Notes under the pieces: model-generated
Seen by the model: the letters and a program-made list of their open reading frames with translations, nothing else
Database searches by the model: none
What the model was told of the DNA's origin: nothing
Source of the DNA: Dichetophora obliterata
Taxonomy: Eukaryota > Arthropoda > Insecta > Diptera > Sciomyzidae
Length of the DNA: 64,000 bases
Assembly: GCA_963920525.1 (NCBI GenBank)
Contig: OY986435.1
Location: forward strand, 297,153,708 to 297,217,707
Direction: 5' to 3'
Translations under genes and position numbers: made by a program
Part shown: positions 1-11,530 of the stretch, one piece after another
Layout of the letters: every line of letters starts with the position of its first letter
Position numbering within the stretch: position 1 is the stretch's first letter

Positions 1-2815
1 GACTTGTATGTGTTAGTAAGTATGCGTGTGTGTGAGTTAGTGTGAGTCTGGCTGAGTTTGCTTTTAAAAGTTTGTTGCTAATCATATCAATGTTTGGCAT
101 TAAGTTGCAGTCGTGTATTTAAGTGAGCATGTGTATTTTTGTGTAGCTTCGTTTAAGTGTGTGTGTTTTGGTTGCTCTAGCTCAGTTTTGTTATAGCCGG
201 AAACGGAAGTTTCTGTTTGCTTTCATGCTGCCGGCAGCATGTTGTACTAAATGATCGGCAATGTCCGCGTTTATTGGCTCTTGTCCGCAGCATATGCGTG
301 CGTGTGTGCATGAGGGCACGCTTGTTAATAAGTTTGTTTATTTGTTATTACTTGTTTTTTTTTTGTGTCATTCTTTAATTTGATGAGATAAAGCTGCATG
401 TTAAAATGACTCATGCTTCAAATTTTAAAAAAATATTATATTTTCCTCGGGCGTATGAGCAACGTTAATTTGTGATTTTCTTCGTATATTATTTCCATTT
501 GGCCAATTACATCTTGAATCTGTTAATAAAAACATCTTGTTTAATTAAAACACATCTTACATCTTAATATAACAAAAGTTATTGAAATCACTAATTAAAG
601 GATATGTTTTGATTTCGACAATATAAAGCATTTATGCCTTATGCCATCAACCACAGTCGGACACAACAAACTGTTGTTGCATCACTATGTGTGTCACGTA
701 CAGAAGACAGTTCATCCCAACAAACGACTAACATGTGTGTGTGCCTTGCCTTTGGCAAAAATTAACTGTTTGGTGTTGCTTTTATTTTTCTTTCAACTCA
801 AAACGTATTTCAAACATATAATTTTCAATTGTTCTCTGCATATTTGAGACATATATGCATAATGTTGTATATTGATAAACTAAATGATGCAGTGCGTTTG
901 AACTGTATTTCAGTGCAGAGAAAGAACTTGCGTTGGCAATCTTGAATGTTGCCCGAGGCATGACATGACATGAAATTGACATCGACAGTTTCGTTGAGTT
1001 ATGCTAGAAAATATTTTGCAAAAAAATATTGCAATATTTCCTGATTAAATGCTAAATCAATGATTCTGAACAGTTTGGGTGCAACGTTGTGAGCGAATAA
1101 GTATTTTGGTTTTCCGTATAAGCAATGCATTATTTTTGCGAGAAATTCTAAAATAGTTGGTGCTAGATTTTTTCTTAATTTTGAAACGAGATTTTTAATT
1201 AATTCTTTTTTTTCTAACAATGAAGTCCTTAAAAGCATTTGTTTTTAATTGTAAATTATTGGCTCTTAATATGTTGGTTGCTTTTATTATGGGTCATCTA
1301 ATTGAATATGTATTATATATCGTCTCTCGCGTGACAGACCGTCGCACACAAGGGCCGCTTGGATGAGAGACTTGGCCAATATTGATTTTTTAAAAAATTG
1401 GATATTGGAAAAATGTTCATGCAGATGTAATAAGGAGGATATTTCTATGACAGTTCAGAAATTTTTTGCTTTTCTGATGACTCGTTTAAAAGATACAGTG
1501 GTGGCAACTTACCCCTTTTTTGATATTTTAAGTCTATTTTTATGCAGCGCAAAAAATCACTCCATTTTAAAAGTCTATATTTTTAGAAAGGAAAGTGCTA
1601 TTATAACAAGGGTGTGTTTTTAGTAAGAGCTACAGTTTTATAATCATTTCAATTTTTCATTAAATAGATTTTACATTTTTGTTTGGGTTTTAAGAGTACA
1701 AAATCAATAAACTTTTAAATTAAAAAAAAAAATTTTAAATCAACTTGACTTTTTATACGATTAGTTAAATATGGTGTTTCTTCTTTAAGGAAATGCTTTC
1801 CGCTTTTTAATGTGTTTGCGCAAATTGAAAAAAGTGCTTTTAAAATAGTTATGTCTAAAAGTGCAAAATCGAGATTTTCAGATTAACAGCTATAAAACAC
1901 GAAATAAAAACTTGAAAAATGCCAAAATAGAAGTTTAAACTTAATTGAAATACTATTTATTTAAATCTATATAGACATTTAAAAAAGAAGAATGCGTTGG
2001 GATGATATTTGCATTTTAGACTACAAAAAGCCCACATTTTGGCAAACATTATATTATATTAAAACAACACAATTTTTAATATATGATTATAACATAATAA
2101 TTTGAAATTATTTATCTTTTAAAAACTTTTTATTTTATGTTTTTATGAATTCGTTTCATTTTGCAACACTATATTGAACTTATTGGTCATTTTTAGCTAC
2201 TGCATAAGCTTGCAAAAAATTCATTTTCTGCATTTCCTTTTGTCTTCATTTTCTATTATTGTTGTTATTGTTGAAGTGAAACCAGTGAACACTTACAACA
2301 AACATTTGTTGAAAAACATATTGAATAATTACGTAGCATTGTTTTTATTTTTTAAATAACTATTCGGGTTTTTTTGGTTAAGTGTGCTGGAATGAACGTG
2401 AATATAGAAATAAAAGGTATTATTATATTATTACGTGAACATCTATTATTGTCGTACACTTTTTAAGTATTTATAACTCTTGTTTTGGAAAAGTAAATAA
2501 GTTTTTACTTCAAATAAATACAAGAAGATATTGTTAAGTGTTTGTTAGAATTATTTTGTTAACGAATTGAGGCGATTGTAGTGTAGATTGTTTTCTATGT
2601 ACTTAAAATTGTGAGTTAGTAATTTTGGAACATGGGTTCGAATCGTTTTTTGTGTATTTTTATTCACCGAATTTGTGTTATTTTGTTCTGTGTACAAACT
2701 AAAAATTTGTTTGGTAACAAATTATATTTTAATTACTTCTGGTATTGTTTTTATACTGTCTGTATTTTTTTTAGGCTAACATGGCAGCTTTGTTTTTGAC
2801 ATAACAAATAAAAAT
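1..2815. other. No gene recognised
   Basis: The first 320 bases are rich in short GT/TG runs; the rest is A+T-rich with homopolymer runs. The short open frames have no recognisable domain and their composition is that of noncoding DNA. I see no terminal repeats or target duplications here. Confidence 0.6.
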
Positions 2816-4240
2816 GTGGTTGAAAAACTTAAGGATTTAGAAAATTATCTAATTATTGCTAGTTCTTGTAGCGATTCGTCATTAAATCTAATAAAAAGTG
2901 TTATCACAAACTTCAAATCTCAATTCACATCAAAGTGGGTAGCTAACGCGAGACATTTGGAACGTTTTCTTGAAAATGAAAAAGGATGGCTTGAGAGTTT
3001 TTTGAAATTCAAATAAAACGTAAGGAAAGTTCTGGCAGACGTCAAAGGGAACTCGATGAATGTAGTTAATTTAATTTGTCTTAGAAAAATTTTTATTTTT
3101 TTTTAAAATTTATATATTTAGTTACGGTCTTTACATTCTGAGAAAGAATTAAGTTATGCAGCTCAAATGAAAATGAGGTCATCAGGAAAGTTAGCTGAAG
3201 CTAGTATTATTAAACAAGCTTCAGAATCTAGGGAATTTGCAAAAGAGTGTATAGTTAATAGGTCTTTTGCAAAAGTCTATAAACTAATTGCTCTCGAAGC
3301 TCTCTCATTGATGATGGATGCTCAGTTGACGCGTCTACAATACAATAAAATAAGAAATTACGCCAAAGATGTTTTCCCATCGTACAAAAAAGTTCAGAAA
3401 GAAAAAAGAAATTGCTATCCCAATGGAACTAGTGTTACGGAAACAGAAGCAGTAGTTCCTCTTAAATCTTTGCGACAAAGCGACATCTTCAATAGTAAAT
3501 TTTCATTGAAATTTGTGTTGTATTCGAAGTAGGGATTTGATTTGAGTTCAAGCAAAGGTTTGTGTCTGAAGAGGCAGATGATAAATATGTGTTTTTATCA
3601 TGTTTAGTTCCACTTCAATTAGCACATGAAGAAAACAACCAAAAACAAATTTTATGGCAAAACCCACGCCCTTCAAAAACACGATTTTGTAGGTCAATAA
3701 AACTACAATATAAGAAAGAAACCGATGAATTTGTGAAGCAAGAAAAAGAATACATGAATCTTCAAATTTCAAAATTAATTCCAACTGAAGTTTCTTTAAA
3801 TGGCAAGGACTATCAAGTCATCCATAGACCTCTCTTTACTATGGTTGATGGAAAAATATGCAACTCCTTATCCGAAACTAAATCAACCCTTCAATGCTAT
3901 TTATGTGTTGTTCGGGTATGGATTTTAATAATATTGAGGAAATGTTATTACGACCTACGAAAAAAGAGTTTTTATCATTTGGTATATCAGTAATGCATTC
4001 GTGGATTAGATTTTTTGAATGTGTATTGCACATTTCATAAAAATTACCAGTAAAAACATGGCGCATAAACAAACAAAACAAAGAGATTGTAGATAATAAT
4101 AAAAAAAGAATTCAAAATGAGTTTTTAACTAGAATTTCGCTAATTGTTGATAGACCCAAGCCTGGATTTGGGAACTCAAATGACGGAAATGTCGCTAGAA
4201 AGTTTTGACGTAGAATTACGTCTTACAGCGCGGTTTGTAT
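2816..4240 (+). pseudogene. Broken Transib (RAG1-related) transposase
   Basis: Transib elements encode the cut-and-paste DDE transposase from which RAG1 is thought to descend. Several frames together read as one degenerate protein. 2816-3065 is N-terminal, with a shift near 3000 after FLKF. 3122-3532 starts after an intron-like T-rich AG junction at 3121 and carries the YPNG.SVTETEAVVPLKSL block. 3550-3915 ends in TMVDGKICNSLSETKSTLQC-YLC, matching the family's DGK...C..C segment. 3919-4039 reads FNNIEEMLLRPTKKEFLSFG-ISVMHSW. 4041-4207 carries VDRPKPGFGNSNDGNVARKF, the counterpart of the RAG1 region with 'NGNFARK'. At least four frame breaks (about 3000, 3535, 3917, 4037) and an in-frame stop near 4206 show it is dead. 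The C-terminal catalytic Glu region was not found, nor were the CACAGTG-like termini. Family assignment is from recalled motif order, not a search. Confidence 0.72.
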
Positions 4241-4675
4241 GGGGGTAATTTTCACGAATTTTTTCAAAGTGATATTTGACACTTTGGGGTATGCCTACAG
4301 CCTTTAATATTCATCGTACAAAGAAAAAAAATGCCATAATTTCAGTTTTAGTGGGAATAAAACGAATATCTAATAAAATAGCAAAATCTAAGAAGATGAA
4401 AAATTCATATATTCGTATGAGTAATGCACAAGCTGCCTAGCTGCAGTAGCTGCTTATGCTATTTTTAAGGTTGTTATTGTTGTTGTGTTTGCTTGTGTGG
4501 TTCGTTATTACGTCGTTTGTTGTTGTGGTGCTTTTGTTGTTTGTTTTTTAAATATGTATGTAAAACATACATATATAAATACACATGAGTTGCTTTTTTT
4601 TCCCAAATAGTCAATCGGCTTATTTGAAAACGGTGTGCACTTTTAAAAGCACTGAAGCGGACCTTTTCGTTGTCA
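4241..4675. other. No gene recognised
   Basis: A+T-rich sequence between the Transib relic and the hairpin, with a TTG/GTT-rich patch around 4470-4550. It could hold the lost 3' part of the Transib element, but nothing readable remains. Confidence 0.5.
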
Positions 4676-5143
4676 GCAAACTATGCATTGTTTGTATCAT
4701 ATAAGCGTGCCATTTATTAAGTTGTGTATTAATGTTGATTTTCTATGATTTAAATACAAATTCTAAATGTTTGATAGTTTAAATCATTCTTGATTTTGAA
4801 TACAAATTCTAGTGGTTTGATAGTTTAAAATCGTTTATGGAGCTTTAGGTCAGGTTAGAACAATTAATTGCTCTAACGAATTTTTTCAAAGAAACAACAG
4901 CAACAACACTTTCAATATGAAAAGAAACCAAAAACATCACTAGCTGATTGATTAACTAGTTTAACCTGACTTAAAGCTCTATCAACGATTTTAAACTATC
5001 AAACAACTAGAATTTGTATTTAAAATCAAGAATGATTTAAACTATCAAACAATTAGAATTTTTATTAAAATCATAGAAAATCAACATTAATATACAACTT
5101 AATAAATGGCACGCTTATATGAAACAAACAATGCATAGTTTGC
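4676..5143. repeat. Long inverted repeat (182-bp arms, about 103-bp loop)
   Basis: The left arm starts GCAAACTATGCAT at 4676 and runs to the CAGGTTA ending at 4857. The right arm starts TAACCTGAC at 4961-4962 and ends ATGCATAGTTTGC at 5143. The arms pair almost throughout, with scattered mismatches. Within each arm a motif like ATTTGTATTYAAAATCAAGAA / TTTGATAGTTTAAA is itself repeated twice. The 4858-4960 loop is A-rich and contains CAACAGCAACAACA. It could be a foldback/MITE element or a template for a long hairpin RNA. No target duplication was identified. Confidence 0.85.
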
Positions 5144-5283
5144 TTGCAACTGAAAATTTTAAGTTGTATATTATTTATTTGTTGTTAAGCAGTTGTAACC
5201 TTTTCTTAAAAAAGTTTTTATTAAGTTGCAACAATAAGCTAAACAATAAACGGTAACTCAACTGCACTACCTTGATTTCAATA

Positions 5284-5619
5284 ATAATAAAATAAACTGG
5301 CCATTTCAGCCCTTGGAAGGACTTTGACCTAGCTTCTATTGATCAATTGTGTTGTGCATGTTATTAAATGTTTAATCACAAATGACCGAGAACTGGACCT
5401 ATGTGTTTTATGCCGACTCCGAACGGCTTATGTTCTCAAGAAGCTTTACATGGCAAATGTTTACTCTCTGAGGTTTGCCATTGTCTGCAGAGAGGTGACG
5501 ACCGAACAGAAAAATTATTTCAATTGAAAAAACTTTCTGTCTGAGCTGGAATTGAACCCGGGCTACCGCGGTTCTTTAGCTTAGGGGCCACGCACTCTAC
5601 CCACTAGGCTACGGTCGCC
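5284..5619 (-). mobile_element. tRNA-derived SINE, family A, copy 1
   Basis: Read on the minus strand it begins GCGACCGTAGCCTAGTGGGT, containing a good RNA polymerase III box A (TAGCCTAGTGG), followed by a box B (GGTTCAATTCC, one base off consensus). The body then continues to a TTATTATTAT-like 3' tail at about 5281-5291. It is flanked by an 11-bp direct repeat TGATTTCAATA at 5273-5283 and 5620-5630, as expected of target-primed insertion. It is the same element, in the opposite orientation, as 25248-25597; only two copies are visible here. Confidence 0.88.
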
Positions 5620-5630
5620 TGATTTCAATA

Positions 5631-8600
5631 CAAGGGTGAAAAAAAGGGAAACAAGACAAGAACAAACGACACATCAAGCGAATATGACATCAATTTCAAT
5701 TCGATTCTTGATAAATATAAAAAAGGACTTTACAATTATATAGAGAACGGTTTAAAGGTACAAAAACTTGTCATTTTCATACCAGCAAATCAGACGCTGC
5801 CGTTTTAAGTACTGTTTAGCTGGCACAGTAACATTGGGTTGTAATGCAATAGAGAATACAGATGAATGTAGCTAGAGAGCCAGTATGTTACAAAAAAATG
5901 TACTACTACTAGCCAAGGTTGCCAGTTAAAATTTAAAACAATTCCGACAAAAAGTTACTTTTTTCACAATAACATAAATTAAATACAACAAAAATTACCA
6001 TTGTAAAGATAAACAAAAAAGTTTCTACCGTAATAAAAACATATAAAAAAAAAATCACTAAAGATTACCACACAAATACGACGCGTTTAAAAAAAAGCAC
6101 AGTTTCGATAGTATCGTAAGTATAGCCGTAGAATTCCTTTTTATATTAATAGAGAAAAATTCTGTTTTTTCATTCATATTTTTAAAAACTATTTAAAAAC
6201 ATTTCATCTTCTAAATAAAAATTATTCAAAATCAAATTTGTTGTTTTTGTTGCCTTCTTTAAACTTACTTGATCTAAAAAGCTCACAATTAAATTCATGT
6301 TAAAATTTGTTTTGTTTTATAAAAAGTTTTCGTTTGATATTTTTAGTGATGAATTTGTTGTTAATTTTTTATGTTGGTCACAACTAAATGTAATTCAAAG
6401 TTACGTTTAATAAATAGAAATAAATATCGGAAATATTTGAATTAGTTATTTTTCCTGTAGTAAAGAACATTAACATATAATCTATAGTAATAAAACTCAT
6501 TTTCTGTTTGTTTGTTTGATTGGCCTAAAAAAAACTGACATATCTTTAAAATTGGAGAAATTTTCAGTACAACGACTTTTTCATAAAACATCCTTGCCTA
6601 AGAATGAGAAAAAAACGACATGAAAATCAAAGTTTGGTCTTTCGATGCAAATATCTCCGCTGTCCGTTAATATATTTCATTCAAATTTTTTTTGTTCAAA
6701 AGTTCAATAAAATTACTTCACAAAAATAGGTTGAATTGTACCGTTAAATCAGTGTATATTTTATGTTTTATGATTATGTCAAAAAAGGTCCAAAATATTG
6801 ACTTTTTACTCAAAAAATGACTCAAAAATTGTTGTTGTTGTAAAAATGAAATCAATTAAAAATAGCACATCTGGCTACCTTTCATATGACATAGCATTTA
6901 TTTGCAAAAATTCTTCCAGCTAAGCGCAAAAATTATTTTACTGTTTTTGTCATCAAAACAACAAGGTTTCCCTTTGATTTTTTTCGCGAAATTTATTTTT
7001 TCCAAAATGTTGTTTTTATATTTTTTACAAAAAAGTCTCAAAAATAATTTATGTGAAAAAAAAAACCAACATATTTTCTTCCACAGGAAAGGATTCCACA
7101 GTCGCAATTCCCGTATTAATTAAGTTTTTGTCTAAATTATAACAAATTATTGTTGTAATTATTTTATGTCGTACTATAAAAGAACGTTGTTCTTGTTGTG
7201 CCAATGGTTCCAAATAAATAATAATAAAATAAAACATAATCCATTACGATAACTACTGCAGCGATTCTGCCCTGTTAAAAACTCTTCAACATAAACTTCA
7301 ATCTTAGCTCGTTTTCTCTTAATTAGTTAAGAGGTTTGGCGTATCAACAAATATTTTTTAGTGAACTACAAATAATTTCAGAATTTGAGCATTTACTTTT
7401 GTGGGACAGTCCCAGTGTGCAGCATCAAATAAATAAAATATTTCAATATTCAAGAATATCCAACAGAGCAAATGAGAACTCATAAGCTTTATCCAAGATT
7501 TATTATGTCATGAAAAGTAAAGACATATTAAGTGCTTGACGCTCTCTCTCCTTCTGTCTCATTATATTTTAATGATATTTGAAGAAAGCCTTAGGATTGT
7601 GTTTCTAATTAATTGAGTTAATTAAAAATACATGCATGGAAAGTAGACTAAGATAGCAACAACAAATAATTATAATAATCCTTATATTGGGTCATATTTT
7701 AAGAATATTTAGTGTGTATTTGATGGGTGATAAGTACATCATCTGGCCTTTTAATGTTTGTGGTAGTCTACATTCACACGCATATGTAGACACACACACA
7801 CATACATTGCAATATTCGAACTTGTGGCATGTGTCAGCAAGCTAATAAATTAAATTAGCAAGCCAAAATATGGCAAACAAATGCATTAGATCCAACAAGA
7901 AGAACAAAACAAAACCAACAAAGTAAAAGGTAGATACACATATACATGGAAATGCTTGGATATGCTAGTGAATAGATAAAATTGAGTAAAACTAAAAGCT
8001 TAGATATATTCTTGGAGCACACATGAATATTTAAACGGAGAATTTATCATGTAATGCTTGTGCTAACGGTAAAAGCGTAACCGTAAAAGCCGACTACTAT
8101 GCCAACGAACAACAACATTAAGGTGCGATACAGTACATGCTGGTGTCCTTCGATATCACAGAGTAGGAGTGAGTGTGTGTGTGGGTGTGTGTGTGTATGT
8201 TGTTGAGTGCAAGTATTGGAGCTAATAAATTTAATATTCATGAAAAGTTTTGCAGCGACTGCATCCTACAATAGTAGCTTACTACGAACGTATCCTAGCA
8301 TCTTGTATCGCATGGTTGCAATGGCCTACAAAATGATTGAACATCGAATTTTCACATAGAGTTCAGTACATATAGAAGATGTATGAATGCCTAACACACC
8401 GAAAAACAAACACATACACACTCATAAACATTTGTAGATGCCGGATATCGCTCGGTGATATGATCCGGAATAATGTTCTGGTAATCTGTTAAAACAATTG
8501 AGTGACAAAGTCAACGCCAATTTGCAAAAACATCTTTAAAGCTAGGTGAGTGCCTTTAATATGGAAGCAACTGTGGTCAATCAGCCTACTAGGCTCCTTT

Positions 8601-9496
8601 CCACAGAGCAGCTCTACTTTTCTGTCCTGCTCACCTACTTAATTGACGTCACTAAACTTCATTAAAAATTTATTTACCCAAAAAACATTACAAAATTTAT
8701 TATTTTTGTTGTGGCAGAATATATTTGCTCAATACAGGGTGTTATCCAAAAAGTGTTATGCATTAGCACTTAAATATCGATGATTCCATGTCAATTCGAC
8801 AAATTTTGAGTAAAATCTGACCTTTGTGTTTCCGATTTTTTTTAAACTTTGTAAGTTAGTAGTGCTCATAAAATAACTTAAACATTTTTCTCTTTTTGCC
8901 AAAAATTGTTTTTTTTTAAGTTATACACTGTCAAAAAGATACAATTTGTGCATGTAAGCAAATAGCTGTATCTTTTAAAAATCGTACAGAAAAAAAGTAA
9001 AATACATTTTAAAGACATTGAATATGTCTTAGTGGTGGTGTGTATTTTTTTGTAGCACTTAAATGGAAATTTTTTTTTTTTATTTGCCTGAAATTTTCAG
9101 ACACATTTTTCATAGACTTTGCAACAAATTATTTATCTTTATAACTTATTAATGACAACGTATGATGAATCATACGCTATGCAAGTATTTTTAAAAAATA
9201 CTTTAAAAATTCGCAACCACTGTAAAGCTTTTGCTTCCAACAGTATAAGAAAGCCAAAAGTATGCTTTTTCCAAAGAAAGTTCTAAAATTCCACGTCATT
9301 TGATTAAGGCCAGATACTTGAATTCTTTTTTAAGTTACAATTAATTTTGTACTTAAAAAAATTACTTAATTTGTGGTTGGCTTGAGTGCTTATAATCCTC
9401 AGGAAAAAGTCTGCTTCAAAAATTAATATGTATCGAAAAATAACGTTATTTCCCGGAATTTTTTCTAATTGGCTCGAAAAAATCTGCAATTCGCGT
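5631..9496. other. No gene recognised; two dinucleotide microsatellites
   Basis: About 3.9 kb of A+T-rich DNA. There is a CA run near 7790-7804 and a GT/TG run near 8170-8200. Around 8735 a short ACAGGGTG motif resembles a mariner-type terminus, but no partner was found. At 9295-9313 GTCATTTGATTAAGGCCAG is a near copy of the Tc3-like terminus that begins at 9497, so an older or duplicated terminus may lie here. Open frames are short and unrecognisable. Confidence 0.5.
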
Positions 9497-10709
9497 GAGC
9501 CATTAGAATAAGGCCAGTGTGTATTTTTACGCAGTTTTTGCAAAAGCTGCTTTCAAATTATTTTGTTTTTTTATTAAAAGAGGCATTGAATCAATTTATT
9601 GTTTTGATAAATGGTACGAGATACGGCTCTTTCTACTGCTGAAAGGGCAAAAATTGAAGCCTACAAAGAGACGGGGCTTAGTAGCCGTTTTATTGCCGTT
9701 TTAAAATTTGAGAAAAGTAAGACCGTCATTAATAAATTTCTTAAAAATGTTGAAAACTATTTAAACAATATGAAAGGAAAAACTTATGAAGCCACTTCAG
9801 CCCAGTAAAATCGTTTGTTACTACGAGCAGCTTCCAAATCAGCTAAGTCTGCGGCTAAATTAAAAGCCGAAACTGGCATAAATGCCAGTCTATCAACTGT
9901 TCGGCTAATAATTTAAACTACGGAACACATTCAACGCAAAAAATTACACAAGAAGCCACCTCTAAACCACCAGCGAAAGAAATTACGATTGGAGTTTGCA
10001 AGAGAAAATATGGTGTGGACGGACCAGTGGAAAAATGTTGTATTTTCGGACGAAAAAAAGTTTAATATTTATGGGGCTGACGGTTACAACTGCTACTTCC
10101 ACGATTTGAGGAAAGAAAAAAGTTTTTGGCTAGGCACCATAGCCGAGAAGGAGTGGTAATAGTATGGGGAGCAATTTCATATTACGGAACGATTGATTTG
10201 GCTTTTGAGAGTACCAGAATGACTGCTCTATCCTACAAAAACATCCTGGAAAATGCTTTTCCTCAGTTTAATAACCTTTTCTGACAACTCCCATGGATCT
10301 ATAAGCAAGATAATGCCCCGATCCATACTGCAAGGATAGTTAAATCATGGATCCAGGGTCAGTCTGTTCAACTCTTGGCATGGCCAACGTTTTGTCTGAA
10401 CCTCAATATCGTGGAAGACGTTTGGGGGTGGTTGACGCAAAAAGTCTACGAAAGTGGAAGACAATTTGAAGACAAAAATTCCTTGATAGATGCCATAAAG
10501 ATGTCTGTTAGGCAGACGTCAACTTAAATTATTTAAAATCACTCTATGATTAACTCCACAACATTATTTTTGAAGTAATTTCTAAGAATGGAGGTTCCAC
10601 ACACAGCTGAAAACCGTAAGGTCTTAAATACTTACCTATTCCTTAAAACATTTTTTATCAAAACCACTTAATTTAATTATTTTGTTAAGTGGCCTTATTC
10701 TAATGACTC
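9497..10709 (+). mobile_element. Tc1/Tc3-like DNA transposon with broken transposase
   Basis: Ends are a 20-bp inverted repeat, GAGYCATTAGAATAAGGCCA, at 9497-9516 and 10690-10709 with one mismatch. The interior (about 9611-10530, plus strand) encodes a degenerate Tc3-type transposase. It starts MVRDTALSTAERAKIEAY and includes a helix-turn-helix-like stretch. The first catalytic Asp is in FSDEKKFNIYGADGYN, the second in QDNAPIHTAR, and the third acidic residue (Glu) in NLNIVEDVWGWL, the DD34E pattern. A stop at 9806-9808, further stops near 9914 and 10158, and shifts around 10150-10290 kill it. TA duplications are not directly adjacent to the ends as I place them, so the exact boundaries are uncertain by a few bases. 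Confidence 0.85.
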
Positions 10710-10757
10710 GATGAAAAAGTGTTAAATTTTTAGAACACAGCAAATTTGTGTTTTTTT

Positions 10758-11530
10758 ATTTATTATTATTATTATTATTATTGTTGACAAAGTTCTTACA
10801 ATTTATACAAGCCACAGAGAATAATTAAACTTAAAATGAACAGGATTGCATGTCTGTAGCTATGAGGACTAGTGTCGACATGCTATCCAATAGTAAGAAC
10901 AACTGAATAGAAATTGATATGAAAACTTAAAACTATAGCAACAACTCGCGGGAACAAATCAGCGGGATCGTCCCACTCGACACTCCATAAGGGAATGAAT
11001 GCCCTGCAGATGAGATATAATTATTTAAAATATGATATAAGTATAAATGAGTGAAGCATGAGTAAAATTTTATAAGCTAATTAATTAATTAAGAGGGGAA
11101 CAATTTAATAAAGAAGAATAATTATATAATATAATAATTTGCTCAGTATTCAAGAGTTAACATTAAACAATTCATAAATTCTAAGAAAATCCAAATTCGC
11201 AATCCATGATTTGATTGATTTGATTAAGATAAGGCTAACCTCAATATTTCTAATATTATGTGGCAGGTTATTAAAAATTCACGGCGCAACAGAGTCATAA
11301 AAGTGACAAAAAAGCATAATTGAGTGTCTATGGATGTCTACTAAGTTATCGCTATTTATCCGAAGTCTGTAATGCGGGCAATTTCTAGTCACCAAATGTT
11401 TGTCCTGTTTAACAAAAAACTTCATAACTTCATAGCAATATAAATGCTTAATCGGCATAATATTAAGATCCTTAAAAAGAGGTAAACTACTATGAGTACG
11501 ATTTTGTAAAAAAGTATGTTAAAAGTATTT
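10758..11530 (-). mobile_element. 3' end of a non-LTR retrotransposon (LINE), 5'-truncated
   Basis: On the minus strand, 11510 down to about 11180 reads as the extreme C-terminus of a LINE ORF2: THSSLPLFKDLNIMPIKHLY, then MLFCHFYDSVAPWIFNNLPH, the 'W.NNLP' signature that closes many jockey/CR1-group proteins. A 3' UTR follows and ends in a trinucleotide tail (AAT/TAA)n at about 10760-10782. The UTR segment at 10967-11010 is shared, in the opposite orientation, with 61803-61842 (GCATTC...TTATGGAGTGTCG...GATCCCGC), linking this copy to the LINE at 57.8-62.0 kb. Confidence 0.72.

Noticed and set aside
8047..8241. Minus-strand frame with HTHTHPHTHS
   Set aside because: Translation of a GT microsatellite.
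8735..8770. ACAGGGTG terminus-like motif
   Set aside because: No inverted partner or transposase remnant found within several kb.
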